Source: Pseudomonadota bacterium
GTDB lineage: Bacteria; Cyanobacteriota; Vampirovibrionia; LMEP-6097
Length of the DNA stretch: 15,912 nucleotides
Direction: 5' to 3'
Assembly: GCA_009924885.1 (NCBI GenBank)
Contig: RFQS01000022.1
Location: forward strand, 1-15,912
A program made the translations under genes and the position numbers. The notes beneath the pieces are model-generated. The model was not told where the DNA came from. It made no database searches and was given only the letters and a program-made list of their open reading frames with translations. Shown piece by piece: positions 1 through 7,735 of the stretch (position 1 is its first letter; every line of letters begins with the position of its first letter).

Positions 1-16
1 CTTGCAAAAATTCCAT
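1..16 (-). CDS. possible 5' end of a gene leaving the window
   Basis: An ATG on the minus strand at 16-14 opens a frame that reads M-E-F-L-Q before the window ends. It is preceded by a purine-rich GAGAG. It would be the next minus-strand gene after the small ORF at 68-301. Five codons are too few to identify anything, so this only flags where a neighbour may start. Confidence 0.15.
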
Positions 17-67
17 CTCTCTTGATAAACTTCTCTCTGAAATCTAATTAACAATTTGCTTGAATTA

Positions 68-301
68 TTAAAAATTTAACTTCAGATCTGAATTCAGGTT
101 AAATATTTTATCGTCAGGATTTAAATTATTTTTATTAATGATTTTAGGTTCAATTAAAAACTCTTGGCGAGATATTTGCTTACCAATAGTACTAGTGGGA
201 TGATCTCCAGCTGGTGGTGTTGGATTTGATGTTGAAGTATTCAAATGTGAAGTATTCAATCCTGAACTATTCGATGCTGGATTCGGTGGCGTAATTCCCA
301 T
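68..301 (-). CDS. small Asn/Thr/Pro-rich hypothetical protein (77 aa)
   Basis: This is an unrecognised small protein. Residues 1-37 are low complexity, rich in Asn, Ser, Thr and Pro, with two near-repeats (LNTSHLNTSTSN). The C-terminal half is charged and Asn-rich. There is no signal peptide, membrane segment or cysteine. The start is supported by an extended -10-like element (TGGTATAAA, 316-308) ending 6 bases before the ATG, the spacing seen before several real genes in this window. It lies downstream of polA on the same strand, after a 109-base gap. It could be a real small gene or a chance ORF; the promoter spacing is the main argument for it. Confidence 0.4.
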   Translation of the reverse strand: MGITPPNPASNSSGLNTSHLNTSTSNPTPPAGDHPTSTIGKQISRQEFLIEPKIINKNNLNPDDKIFNLNSDLKLNF

Positions 302-307
302 TGGAAT

Positions 308-316
308 TTTATACCA
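308..316 (-). promoter_or_regulatory. extended -10 element before the 77-aa ORF
   Basis: On the minus strand the sequence reads TG-G-TATAAA, then six bases, then the ATG at 301. A transcript from this element would start at or next to the start codon. No -35 box was identified. Confidence 0.35.
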
Positions 317-334
317 TCAGTACAGATTCTGCTA

Positions 335-410
335 ACCTAATGTCTGTAAAATAGGATATTAGGTGGAGTTCAGCTGTACGACCTTAATGAGACTGCTGCG
401 TAACGGTCTC
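335..410. other. intergenic region with two inverted repeats after polA
   Basis: Two hairpins can be drawn. The first pairs 335-345 with 354-364 around an 8-base loop; its core is ACCTAAT with ATTAGGT. The second pairs 389-395 with 404-410, with core GAGAC and GTCTC. When read as plus-strand RNA both stems lengthen through G-U pairs (11 and 7 pairs). On the minus strand these become A-C mismatches. Neither is followed by a T-run on either strand, so they are not convincing intrinsic terminators. No tRNA cloverleaf or known riboswitch core was recognised. Confidence 0.3.
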
Positions 411-3400
411 CTAATGTGCTTCAAGCCAGTTTTTACCAAAGCCAAGATTAGCTATTAATGGCACTCGTAATTCAACTATATTCTCCATGCATTCTTTGAC
501 AATGTTTTGAATTGAACTAAGATTTTTTTCTTGACATTCTATTAATATCTCGTCATGCACTTGAAGTATGATTCTTGGAGTATTAAAGCTTTCAGAAGCA
601 TTAAGAACAGTATCGTTTATAAGTTCAGGTTCTATATTTTGAGAAAGATTTGCTTTGATTTTGATCATAGCTTGTTTCATAATATCGGCGGCAGCACTTT
701 GAATGACTGTGTTAAAGGCTTGCCTCTCTTCTTCTTTTTGTAGCATTTTATTATTACTGTTAATGTTCTGGAAATATCTTCTTCTACCAAAGATATTTTC
801 TACATATGAATTTTCATGAGCGAATTCAAGTATGCTTGTCATAAAAGGCTTTATGGAAGAGTAGATCTCAAAATATTTATCTATGAAGTATTTGGCTTCT
901 TTATTCGTAATATTCAATTGCTGAGCGGTCGCAAAGGTTCCTTGCATGTAAACTAAAGCAAAGTTTAGAGTTTTTCCTATTCTCCTGTCATCAGCTGTAA
1001 TTTCATCTGGATTTTTATCCATTATTTTAATTGCGGTTTGAGTGTGAATATCTTCGTTATTCCGAAAAGCTCTAATCAACTCTTCTTCATTCGCTAAATG
1101 AGCTAAGACTCTAAGTTCTATCTGAGAATAATCAGCACTTACTATAAAGTTATTTTTATTAGCAGTAGTGAAACCAGTTCTCACTTTGCGTCCTAGTTCT
1201 GTTTTGATAGGAATGTTTTGCAAATTAGGATTAGAAGAACTGAGTCTGCCTGTAGTGGTCAGAACTTGATTGAAATCAGAATGTATTCTCTGTGTCTCTT
1301 TAGCGATAAGCTGTGGTAGATTGTCGACGTAAGTGCTAGTTAACTTAGTAAGTGAGCGGTATTCAAGGATTTTCTGTATTAAGGTTTTTTGTTCAGGTTT
1401 GAGGTCTGGCTCTACTAATAGTTTTTCAAGAGTATCTTGGTCAGTAGAAAAATTACCAGATTTATTTTTTTTACCATCATTTTTGATACCAAGCTCAATA
1501 AATAGTATCTCACTGAGCTGCTTTGGTGAAGCTATGTTAAATTGCTTTCCAGATAGTTTAAATATGCTTTCTTCTAGCACCGTGATTCTTTGATGTAATT
1601 CTATAGATAATTCCGAAAAATATTTCGTATCTATACTTACTCCAGTATTCTCTATTTCTGTAAGTACTTCTACGAAAGGGAAGTCGATATTTTTTAAAAG
1701 CTCTAATTGTTTTTTATTTAAAGTTTTTTGATAGTAGAGATAAAGTCTATAAGTGATGAAAGCATCGGCTGCGGCATAGTCTGCGACATCATTCATTGGG
1801 ACTTGGTCTAGGGTTATTTGTTTTCGCCCAGTGCCGATAAGTTCCTCTATCTCCTTCATTCTTAGGTGAAGTATTCTTTTAGACTGTTGTTTAAGACCGT
1901 GCTTGTTACTTGGATTTTCCACGTAGCTAGCTAGCATAATATCGAAAAAATTACTGTGGGTTACGACGCCAAGCCGCTTAAATAACTTATGCTCAAATTT
2001 GGCATTCTGAATAATTTGTAGTTGATTCTTATTTTCTAGAATAGGTTTTAAATATTCTAAGACTAGGCTGTGACTTAATAATTCGGAATTCACTTTTATT
2101 AGAGTGGCTGTAGTGTTTTTAGAATCTTCAGATTCATTCTCTCTGAGCAGAGGCTGACTGAATAATGAACCCTGACTTATGGTGATATTTTCTACTTCTT
2201 TTGTTTCATTGGGTTGTTTAACTGGGATGTAATAAGAATAAATATTTTCATCATTGGTATCTGCTTTATGAAACGCAAACGCCCAGCCGACTATCTTGCA
2301 GTTGAGAGTATTTAAGCCAGTGGTTTCTAAGTCTATTGCAAAAATATTAACTTTTTTAAGTTCATTACTGAGTTCTTTAAGCTTTTCTTCGCTGTCTATA
2401 ATAATGGCACTGAGTTCTAACCTTCTAATTTCTTGATCTACTTGTTCAAATGCTTTATTAGAGCCATCTGTAGATTCCTCATCTATATTTATACTTACTT
2501 TAACTAGGTCACCATTATTAAAACTTTTTAGGAGTACTGGTAATTTTTTTAAAATACTGTGAAATTCAAAGACTTTTAAAAAATCAATCAGTGATTCAGT
2601 ATCTGGTAGATTAAGCTTCGCTGCTTTTAAATATGCTTCTGTCTGACCTGCATTAATTTCCTCTGTAAGGATTGTGGCAAGATGCTTTGATAATCTTGCA
2701 GAATCTTCTTGGGCTTTTAATTTTTCTTGAACTTTAGCTGGAATGATATTTTCTAAATTCTTATAGATATTATCAATGTCACCGTAATCTTCCAATAGTT
2801 TTATGGCTGACTTAGGTCCTAGCCCTTTGACACCAGGTATGTTATCTGAGCTATCTCCAGCTATGCCTTTGTAATCAGCTACTTGAGAAGGTTTTATGCC
2901 TAATTCTTCTACTACGTCTTGCGGGCTGTAGAGCTTTAATCCTCCACCACGCTGTGGTGCTGCTACTTTAACGTCATCACTGATTAATTGAAATAGGTCT
3001 CTGTCACCAGATAGTATGACAGTTTTTAGACCTTCTTTTTCAGCTGCTTTCGTTAATATACCGATAAGATCATCTGCTTCAAAGCCAGCTTCCTCTAAAA
3101 CTGGAATATGAAATTTTTTAAAACTCTCTTTGATCCAGCCCCATTGTGCTTTTAAATCATCTGGCATTTGATCTGGACGGTTAGCTTTATATTCTTCGTA
3201 GAGCTCGTGGCGAAAAGAAGGTTGTGGTAAGTCAAAAGCGACAGCGATAGAAGTGGGTTTGATCATCTCCATCGCATCAAAGAGAGCTTTTAATGTTCCA
3301 TATATAGCCCATGTCGGTTCACCATCCTTGTTTCTAAGATTGGTTCTTTCTAGTGCAAAAAACATTCTAAAAGCTAGATTGCTACCGTCTATAAGTAAAA

Positions 3401-3416
3401 GTGTTTCATTAGTCAT
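411..3416 (-). CDS. polA: DNA polymerase I
   Basis: This is a full-length repair and Okazaki-fragment polymerase (1001 aa) with all three domains. Residues 1 to about 300 are the 5'-3' nuclease (LLIDGSN, EADD, SGDRD, helix-hairpin-helix DNIPGVKGLG). Residues about 350-570 are the 3'-5' exonuclease: Exo I carries D362 and E364, and Exo III carries Y547 and D551. Residues about 590-1001 are the polymerase: motif A ADYSQIELR with D762, O-helix R811/R812, K815, F819 and Y823, and motif C HDE at 954-956. Two oddities are visible. The Exo II aspartate is replaced by E475 (NAKFEH). The O-helix ends LVYMQG rather than the usual YGMS, with alanine in place of the glycine after F819. The exonuclease domain holds an acidic insertion near 400-445. 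The start codon overlaps the old stop of the upstream methyltransferase remnant (ATGA), which suggests former translational coupling. Confidence 0.97.
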   Translation of the reverse strand: MTNETLLLIDGSNLAFRMFFALERTNLRNKDGEPTWAIYGTLKALFDAMEMIKPTSIAVAFDLPQPSFRHELYEEYKANRPDQMPDDLKAQWGWIKESFKKFHIPVLEEAGFEADDLIGILTKAAEKEGLKTVILSGDRDLFQLISDDVKVAAPQRGGGLKLYSPQDVVEELGIKPSQVADYKGIAGDSSDNIPGVKGLGPKSAIKLLEDYGDIDNIYKNLENIIPAKVQEKLKAQEDSARLSKHLATILTEEINAGQTEAYLKAAKLNLPDTESLIDFLKVFEFHSILKKLPVLLKSFNNGDLVKVSINIDEESTDGSNKAFEQVDQEIRRLELSAIIIDSEEKLKELSNELKKVNIFAIDLETTGLNTLNCKIVGWAFAFHKADTNDENIYSYYIPVKQPNETKEVENITISQGSLFSQPLLRENESEDSKNTTATLIKVNSELLSHSLVLEYLKPILENKNQLQIIQNAKFEHKLFKRLGVVTHSNFFDIMLASYVENPSNKHGLKQQSKRILHLRMKEIEELIGTGRKQITLDQVPMNDVADYAAADAFITYRLYLYYQKTLNKKQLELLKNIDFPFVEVLTEIENTGVSIDTKYFSELSIELHQRITVLEESIFKLSGKQFNIASPKQLSEILFIELGIKNDGKKNKSGNFSTDQDTLEKLLVEPDLKPEQKTLIQKILEYRSLTKLTSTYVDNLPQLIAKETQRIHSDFNQVLTTTGRLSSSNPNLQNIPIKTELGRKVRTGFTTANKNNFIVSADYSQIELRVLAHLANEEELIRAFRNNEDIHTQTAIKIMDKNPDEITADDRRIGKTLNFALVYMQGTFATAQQLNITNKEAKYFIDKYFEIYSSIKPFMTSILEFAHENSYVENIFGRRRYFQNINSNNKMLQKEEERQAFNTVIQSAAADIMKQAMIKIKANLSQNIEPELINDTVLNASESFNTPRIILQVHDEILIECQEKNLSSIQNIVKECMENIVELRVPLIANLGFGKNWLEAH

Positions 3417-4126
3417 TTCTTTTCTAGTCTAATGAGAGATAATTCTAGATTATTTCCTGAAATTATTGTTTCTTTTGACAAATTAAAATTAGGTTCAATT
3501 ATTTTTTTTATATTATTAATTTTCTCGCTTGGCCAGAAAATATAAACAATGCCTTAAAGATTACATTTGATTCCGTAAGGTGGGTTTATGATCATTAAGC
3601 TTTGAGAGTCGCTGGCTAATGGGAGTTGTGTTGCATCCCATTCTTGAAATTTCATTAACTCTATCTTTGCCTTTGGGTTGGTGGCAGACTTTCTTCGGCG
3701 TTCTTCAGCGGTGCCATAAAGTGTGCCTGGTTTATAGTTTATATCTCCAGATAAAGTGCGTATCCCTTCATTTGATAGATAGACTGCCATGGAGCCAGGA
3801 CCACCAAATGGAATAATCGCAGTGTCATTATTTTTAAAATCATTATTAGCCTTTATCTGTTGAACTAGTTCACGGAGAAATTTATGTGAGAGTGCGTGAT
3901 CTACTCCTTCCTCTAAGCTTAAGTGTGCTCTGTGGAAGTTTTCTTCATGGTTGACTGGATGAGTATAATCCCTAGGTGAGTGTAGAGAGAGCTTCCGCTC
4001 ATCTAGTGAAGTTGGATTGACTGGTGAATTTACTTGTGACTTGATAAAAGGAAAATTTGGCTTTTGACGAAATTCCCATAACTTTATATTTGGTGGGATT
4101 AATCTTAATATTATATGTTCATGGCA
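3413..4126 (-). pseudogene. decayed class I SAM-dependent methyltransferase (NPPYG type)
   Basis: The minus frame is open from 4126 to 3557, meets a TAA at 3556-3554, then stays open for 46 more codons in the same frame to a TGA at 3415-3413 that overlaps the polA ATG. The first part contains a motif I-like IPFGGPGSMA followed by a nucleotide-pocket stretch. It ends at motif IV, NPPYG, typical of amino-methylating rRNA/tRNA or DNA methyltransferases. The part after the stop (IVYIFWPSEK through SLIRLEKK) looks like the last strands of the same fold. What normally lies between NPPYG and the C-terminal strands is missing, so a central deletion is inferred. No ATG, GTG or TTG occurs in frame upstream of 3790, although codons with protein-like content run from about 4100. 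The ATG at 3790 lies inside motif I and is not a credible start. The exact family (RlmL- or Trm11-like, or other) is not resolved. Confidence 0.7.
4110..4115 (-). promoter_or_regulatory. candidate -10 of the methyltransferase-polA transcript
   Basis: TATAAT on the minus strand lies 7 bases before an in-frame TTA codon (4102-4100) of the methyltransferase remnant. That is the same spacing that precedes start codons of several other genes here. It may still drive polA, which lies downstream and whose start overlaps the remnant's stop. Confidence 0.35.
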
Positions 4127-4191
4127 CTATCTTTATTTAATTACTTAATTATTAAGAACAAGATTTATTTTTTAAATGTCATCTTGAGTTA

Positions 4192-4200
4192 TGTTAAAAT
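4192..4200 (+). promoter_or_regulatory. extended -10 of rplI
   Basis: TG-T-TAAAAT ends 10 bases before the rplI ATG. The intervening sequence has no Shine-Dalgarno match, so the transcript leader would be a few bases at most. It is divergent from the methyltransferase/polA promoter about 80 bases away. Confidence 0.45.
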
Positions 4201-4210
4201 TTACCATCTT

Positions 4211-4669
4211 ATGGCTTCTGCTTTAGATTTAATTTTAGTTGATGATGTTGAACATTTAGGTAAGGCTGGTGAACTTGTAAAAGTAAAACTTGGTTACGCT
4301 AGAAACTTTCTTTTACCGAGAGGTCTTGCTCATGTGGCTAATAGATTTACACTTGCTGAGTATGAAGTGAGAAAGGCTAAACTTGAAGAAGAAGCTCAAC
4401 AGAGAAGAGAGAAAGCAGAACAGCTTAAAGCTAAGCTTGATGAGCAGTTTGTTAAGATTGAGGCTAAAGCTGGTGAATCTGGTAAGCTTTTCGGTGCTAT
4501 TACTAAAGAGAATGTTTGTAACGCTGTTGAGCAGCAGCTTTCTACTAAAATTTCTAAAGATCAGGTTGATTTAAAAACACCTATTAGGTCTATCGGTGAT
4601 TTTGAAGTTAAATTAAATTTAGCTGCTCAGATTTTTGCGACTATCATCGTTAAAGTTCAAGCTATCTAA
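4211..4669 (+). CDS. rplI: 50S ribosomal protein L9
   Basis: This structural protein of the large ribosomal subunit is 152 aa from the ATG at 4211, close to the family's usual 148-150. The N-terminal RNA-binding domain carries the signature region DVEHLGKAGELVKVK followed by GYARNFLLPRGLA. A charged connecting helix (about residues 43-75) leads to the C-terminal domain (SGKLFGAITKENV onwards). The frame stays open upstream to 4115, but those 32 residues are hydrophobic, absent from the family and overlap the promoter, so the internal ATG is the start. No Shine-Dalgarno is present. It is the first gene of an apparent rplI-tmk-epimerase run, although tmk also has its own -10-like element. Confidence 0.96.
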   Translation: MASALDLILVDDVEHLGKAGELVKVKLGYARNFLLPRGLAHVANRFTLAEYEVRKAKLEEEAQQRREKAEQLKAKLDEQFVKIEAKAGESGKLFGAITKENVCNAVEQQLSTKISKDQVDLKTPIRSIGDFEVKLNLAAQIFATIIVKVQAI

Positions 4670-4679
4670 GTTTTATACG

Positions 4680-4688
4680 TGTCATAAT
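4680..4688 (+). promoter_or_regulatory. extended -10 of tmk
   Basis: TG-T-CATAAT ends 8 bases before the tmk ATG, in the 27-base gap after rplI. The gap has no Shine-Dalgarno. The arrangement fits a leaderless start. Confidence 0.4.
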
Positions 4689-4696
4689 TTTATTTC

Positions 4697-5314
4697 ATGT
4701 TCATTACTATTGAAGGGCCAGATCAAGCTGGAAAGACTACTCAGGTATCTTTACTAAAAAAGTATGCTGCTGAGAATAATAAAGATTGGTTGTTTACATC
4801 TAATCCAGGTGGTACTGATCTTGGTAAGCGGCTTAGAGAATTAATCCTTGACAGGAATTATAAAGTATCAGATAAAGCAGAGTTACTAGTTTATCTTGCT
4901 GATAGAGCGCAGCATGTAGAAGAATATCATTCTTTAATTAAAGATCCAACGAAGGTCGTTATTTGTGATCGTTTTACTGATAGCACTTTGGCTTATCAAG
5001 GTTATGGCAGGAATCTGGATTTAGGGATTATTAGGCAGTTAAATGCTTATGTTACTAAAGGTATTAAGCAAGATCTTACTTTGATGTTAATGATAGATGC
5101 AGATGAAGCTACTAGAAGGCGCGAGGGAGCTCCAGACAGAATTGAGCAGGAGAATAAACTATTTTTCATTAGGGTAGCTAACGGCTATAAGACTATCGCA
5201 CATGAAGAGCCTGAAAGAGTGAAAATTATAAATGTAGAGAATCATTCTCGTGAAGTGCTTCATGAGCGAATAGTTAATCTTATTAATAGCTTTATTGAAC
5301 AAGGTCAGCTATGA
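4697..5314 (+). CDS. tmk: thymidylate kinase
   Basis: This cytosolic enzyme phosphorylates dTMP to dTDP using ATP in dTTP synthesis. At 205 aa it is normal in length. The P-loop is at residues 7-15 (GPDQAGKTT; the family more often has DGAGK). A PGGT motif follows near residue 38, then the DR motif in CDRFTDSTLAYQG that positions dTMP, and the arginine-rich LID (TRRREGAPDRIE). The last bases overlap the next gene as ATGA, so tmk and the epimerase are probably translated together. Confidence 0.96.
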   Translation: MFITIEGPDQAGKTTQVSLLKKYAAENNKDWLFTSNPGGTDLGKRLRELILDRNYKVSDKAELLVYLADRAQHVEEYHSLIKDPTKVVICDRFTDSTLAYQGYGRNLDLGIIRQLNAYVTKGIKQDLTLMLMIDADEATRRREGAPDRIEQENKLFFIRVANGYKTIAHEEPERVKIINVENHSREVLHERIVNLINSFIEQGQL

Positions 5315-6285
5315 ATAATTCTAGGACTATCTTAATAACCGGTTCGGCTGGGTTTATCGGCTCACATTTAATGGATTTACTTATAGATAGAGGCGATAAG
5401 CTGGTTGGGGTCGATAATTTTTGTGATTTCTATTCCCCTCAAATCAAGCACGATAATAGTAAAAAACATTATATAAGTGCTAACGCTAATATCTATGAGC
5501 TTGATTTATTAGATTATGATGCTCTTGAAGAGCTTTTTAAAAAATATAATTTTACTCATATAGTTCATTTAGCAGCGATGGCTGGTGTTAGACCTTCTTT
5601 GGAGAATCCTCGTCTTTATGATACTGTGAATAACCACTCCACCATTAATTTGTTAGATCTTGCGAAGAAATATAAAGTATCTAAATTTGTTTTTGCTTCT
5701 AGTAGTTCTGTCTATGGATCTCGTTCAGTGACGCCATTTAAGGAAGATGAAGATATTAGTAAGCCTATCAGTCCTTATGCTGCTACTAAAGTTTCTGGTG
5801 AAGCGATGGTGCATGCGATGACACATTCGGTAGATTCTCTTTCATCAGTTTGTTTAAGGTTCTTTACTGTTTATGGAGCTAGGCAGAGACCTGATTTAGC
5901 TATTCATAAATTTTCAGAGCTGATATCTTCAGGAAAGCCCATTCCAGTCTATGGTGATGGTTCTTATCAGCGTGATTATACTTATATCGATGATATTCTA
6001 GATGGAATTACTAAGGCTATAGACTTTAATACTAAATTTGAAATATTTAATTTAGGAGAGTCACGCACCTATACTGTAAGTGAATTAATATCTCTTCTTG
6101 AGACTAAGCTAAATAAGCCAGCAATTATTTCTTATCAAGATAAGGTAATAGGTGATGTTCCTGTAACTTGTGCTGATATCTCTAAAGCTAAGTCGCTGCT
6201 TGCTTATAATCCGAAGACGCATCTTAGTGAGGGTTTAGATAAATTCATAGAATGGTTTCAAGATAAAAATAAAATTTTATCTTGA
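5311..6285 (+). CDS. NAD-dependent nucleotide-sugar epimerase, UDP-glucuronate 4-epimerase-like
   Basis: This is an extended short-chain dehydrogenase (324 aa). The Rossmann motif GSAGFIG is at residues 11-17, and the catalytic residues are S132, Y156 and K160 (YAATK). The sequence after the Rossmann fold (VDNFCDFYSP) and the substrate region (RFFTVYGARQRPD, then RDYTYIDDI) resemble UDP-glucuronate 4-epimerases, which supply UDP-galacturonate for surface polysaccharide. UDP-glucose 4-epimerase or another 4-epimerase cannot be excluded. It overlaps the tmk stop (ATGA) and has only a weak AAGG upstream, so translational coupling is likely. No other surface-sugar genes lie beside it. Confidence 0.88.
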   Translation: MNNSRTILITGSAGFIGSHLMDLLIDRGDKLVGVDNFCDFYSPQIKHDNSKKHYISANANIYELDLLDYDALEELFKKYNFTHIVHLAAMAGVRPSLENPRLYDTVNNHSTINLLDLAKKYKVSKFVFASSSSVYGSRSVTPFKEDEDISKPISPYAATKVSGEAMVHAMTHSVDSLSSVCLRFFTVYGARQRPDLAIHKFSELISSGKPIPVYGDGSYQRDYTYIDDILDGITKAIDFNTKFEIFNLGESRTYTVSELISLLETKLNKPAIISYQDKVIGDVPVTCADISKAKSLLAYNPKTHLSEGLDKFIEWFQDKNKILS

Positions 6286-6334
6286 AGCTTGCTTTTAATT
6301 TCTAAATTGCATATTATAACTTTAACTATTAATT

Positions 6335-7690
6335 ATGAAACTTGATTTACATTGGAGAATTTTTATCGGTCTTGCCCTTGGTGCGATACTAGGTTATTTT
6401 TTCTCTGTGTCTGGTACAGATCTGCAAGATCCAAGTCTTGGCGTTGTTAAGCTTTCACATATTAGCTGGATTGGTGATCTTTTTCTGAAGCTTTTAAAAA
6501 TGATAGTTTTACCGCTGATCATTTCTTCTATTATTGTTGGGGTTGGGCATTTACCCGTTCAGAGTTTAGGTAAAGTAGGTCTAGTCACATTTTTATTATT
6601 TAAAGGCTTGATGCTGTTTGCAGCTGGCTTTGGTCTCGTCTTCGTAAATTTCTTTAAACCAGGCTATCATATCGATTTACATAGTCTTATAGACTCTAAT
6701 CCAGCAGCTGATGAGGTGAAGTTTATTACTGAATCGAGCTTTAGCTTTGGTGATTTAATATTTGGAATAGTACCCGATAATATCTTTAAGTCACTTGCGG
6801 CAGGCTCTTTATTGCAAATTATTTTAGTTTCTATTTTATTTTCTGTTGCTTTAATTAAAGTGAAAAATGGAAAAATGGTTCTTGATTTTTTCAAAGCTTG
6901 TTTAAATGCGATATTAAAAGTCACTCATTGGATTATGGCGATATCGCCGTTTGGTATTTTTGCTTTAATCACGAAGACTGTTGCTATAGGTGGTCTTAGT
7001 TCTTTAGCGAATTACATGCCTTTTGTTACTACTGTATTAGTTGCTTTTGCGGCGATGATATTAGTAGTAGCTCCGATTTTAGTTCACTTTTTTACAGATT
7101 TTACGCCATTACAGTTTTTCAGTGGCATGAAAGAGGTTATGTTGACTGCTTTTAGCACTTCTAGTTCAGCTGCTTCTATTCCTATTACTTTAGAGACTTT
7201 AGAGAAGAAGTTTAATGTTCCTAATAAAATAGCTAGCTTTGTTATTCCTATTGGTGCTTCGATGAATATGTGCGGTGCTGCTATTTATGAATCTATTGTT
7301 ACTCTATTCGTGGCGCAAGCTTGGCTACCTGAGCCTTTAACTTTAACTCAACAGATATTTGTTGTTGGAATGGTTCTCTTAGCGACTTTCGGAACGCCTG
7401 GTATTCCTCACGGCAGTTTAATTACTATGGCTATAGTGTTTCAGGCTGTAGGATTACCTTTAGAAGCTATCGGTGTAATTATCAGTATTGATCGTATCCT
7501 TGATATGACAAGAACTATGGTGAATGTAACTTTTGATTCACTATCTTGTTTGATTTTAAATAAAATGTTTAAAAACCTTGGAGATAATTTCCCTGAGCAG
7601 ACAGATATTGAGCTGGAAGAAAGTGAATTATCTTCACGTATTTTACCTAAGAATTCAGGTGAATCTGAGGCTAGTAGCCTAACTTATTAG
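6335..7690 (+). CDS. dicarboxylate/amino-acid:cation symporter (SDF/DAACS family)
   Basis: This inner-membrane secondary transporter (451 aa) has a hydrophobic pattern matching the eight-helix, two-hairpin glutamate-transporter fold. The serine-rich hairpin HP1 is STSSSAASIP (274-283). HP2 is GTPGIPHGS (353-361). The last helix carries D386, D390, R393, T394, N397 and D401, matching the GltPh substrate and Na+ ligands D390 to D405. The retained arginine predicts an acidic substrate. The TM7 signature, usually NMDGT, here reads NMCGA (311-315). The aspartate that helps bind a Na+ in GltPh and the substrate-contacting threonine are therefore replaced by Cys and Ala. The charged C-terminal tail (from about 420) lies outside the core. 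A possible TATTAT lies at 6312-6317, and there is no Shine-Dalgarno. Confidence 0.93.
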   Translation: MKLDLHWRIFIGLALGAILGYFFSVSGTDLQDPSLGVVKLSHISWIGDLFLKLLKMIVLPLIISSIIVGVGHLPVQSLGKVGLVTFLLFKGLMLFAAGFGLVFVNFFKPGYHIDLHSLIDSNPAADEVKFITESSFSFGDLIFGIVPDNIFKSLAAGSLLQIILVSILFSVALIKVKNGKMVLDFFKACLNAILKVTHWIMAISPFGIFALITKTVAIGGLSSLANYMPFVTTVLVAFAAMILVVAPILVHFFTDFTPLQFFSGMKEVMLTAFSTSSSAASIPITLETLEKKFNVPNKIASFVIPIGASMNMCGAAIYESIVTLFVAQAWLPEPLTLTQQIFVVGMVLLATFGTPGIPHGSLITMAIVFQAVGLPLEAIGVIISIDRILDMTRTMVNVTFDSLSCLILNKMFKNLGDNFPEQTDIELEESELSSRILPKNSGESEASSLTY

Positions 7691-7735
7691 TTGGGCGTGC
7701 AGCCGAACGAACAAGTTCAAGGCTGAGGAGGATGA
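7691..7735 (+). promoter_or_regulatory. GC-rich bioD leader with hairpin and strong Shine-Dalgarno
   Basis: Between the symporter stop and the bioD ATG lie 45 bases of about 56% G+C, far above the surroundings. A hairpin pairs 7700-7708 with 7715-7725 (CAGCC with GGCTG and GAAC with GTTC, 6-base loop, AA bulge). It is followed directly by GAGGAGG at 7725-7731, four bases before the ATG. This is the strongest ribosome-binding site in the window. The hairpin touches it, so it could affect its accessibility. No T-run follows, so it is not a terminator. Confidence 0.45.

Noticed and set aside
335..410. possible tRNA in the 76-base structured region
   Set aside because: No 7-bp acceptor stem, anticodon arm or TTCRA-type T loop could be formed on either strand.
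4115..4210. 32-residue N-terminal extension of L9 from an upstream ATG
   Set aside because: It is hydrophobic and not found in the L9 family, and it lies over the rplI promoter. The family start matches the ATG at 4211.
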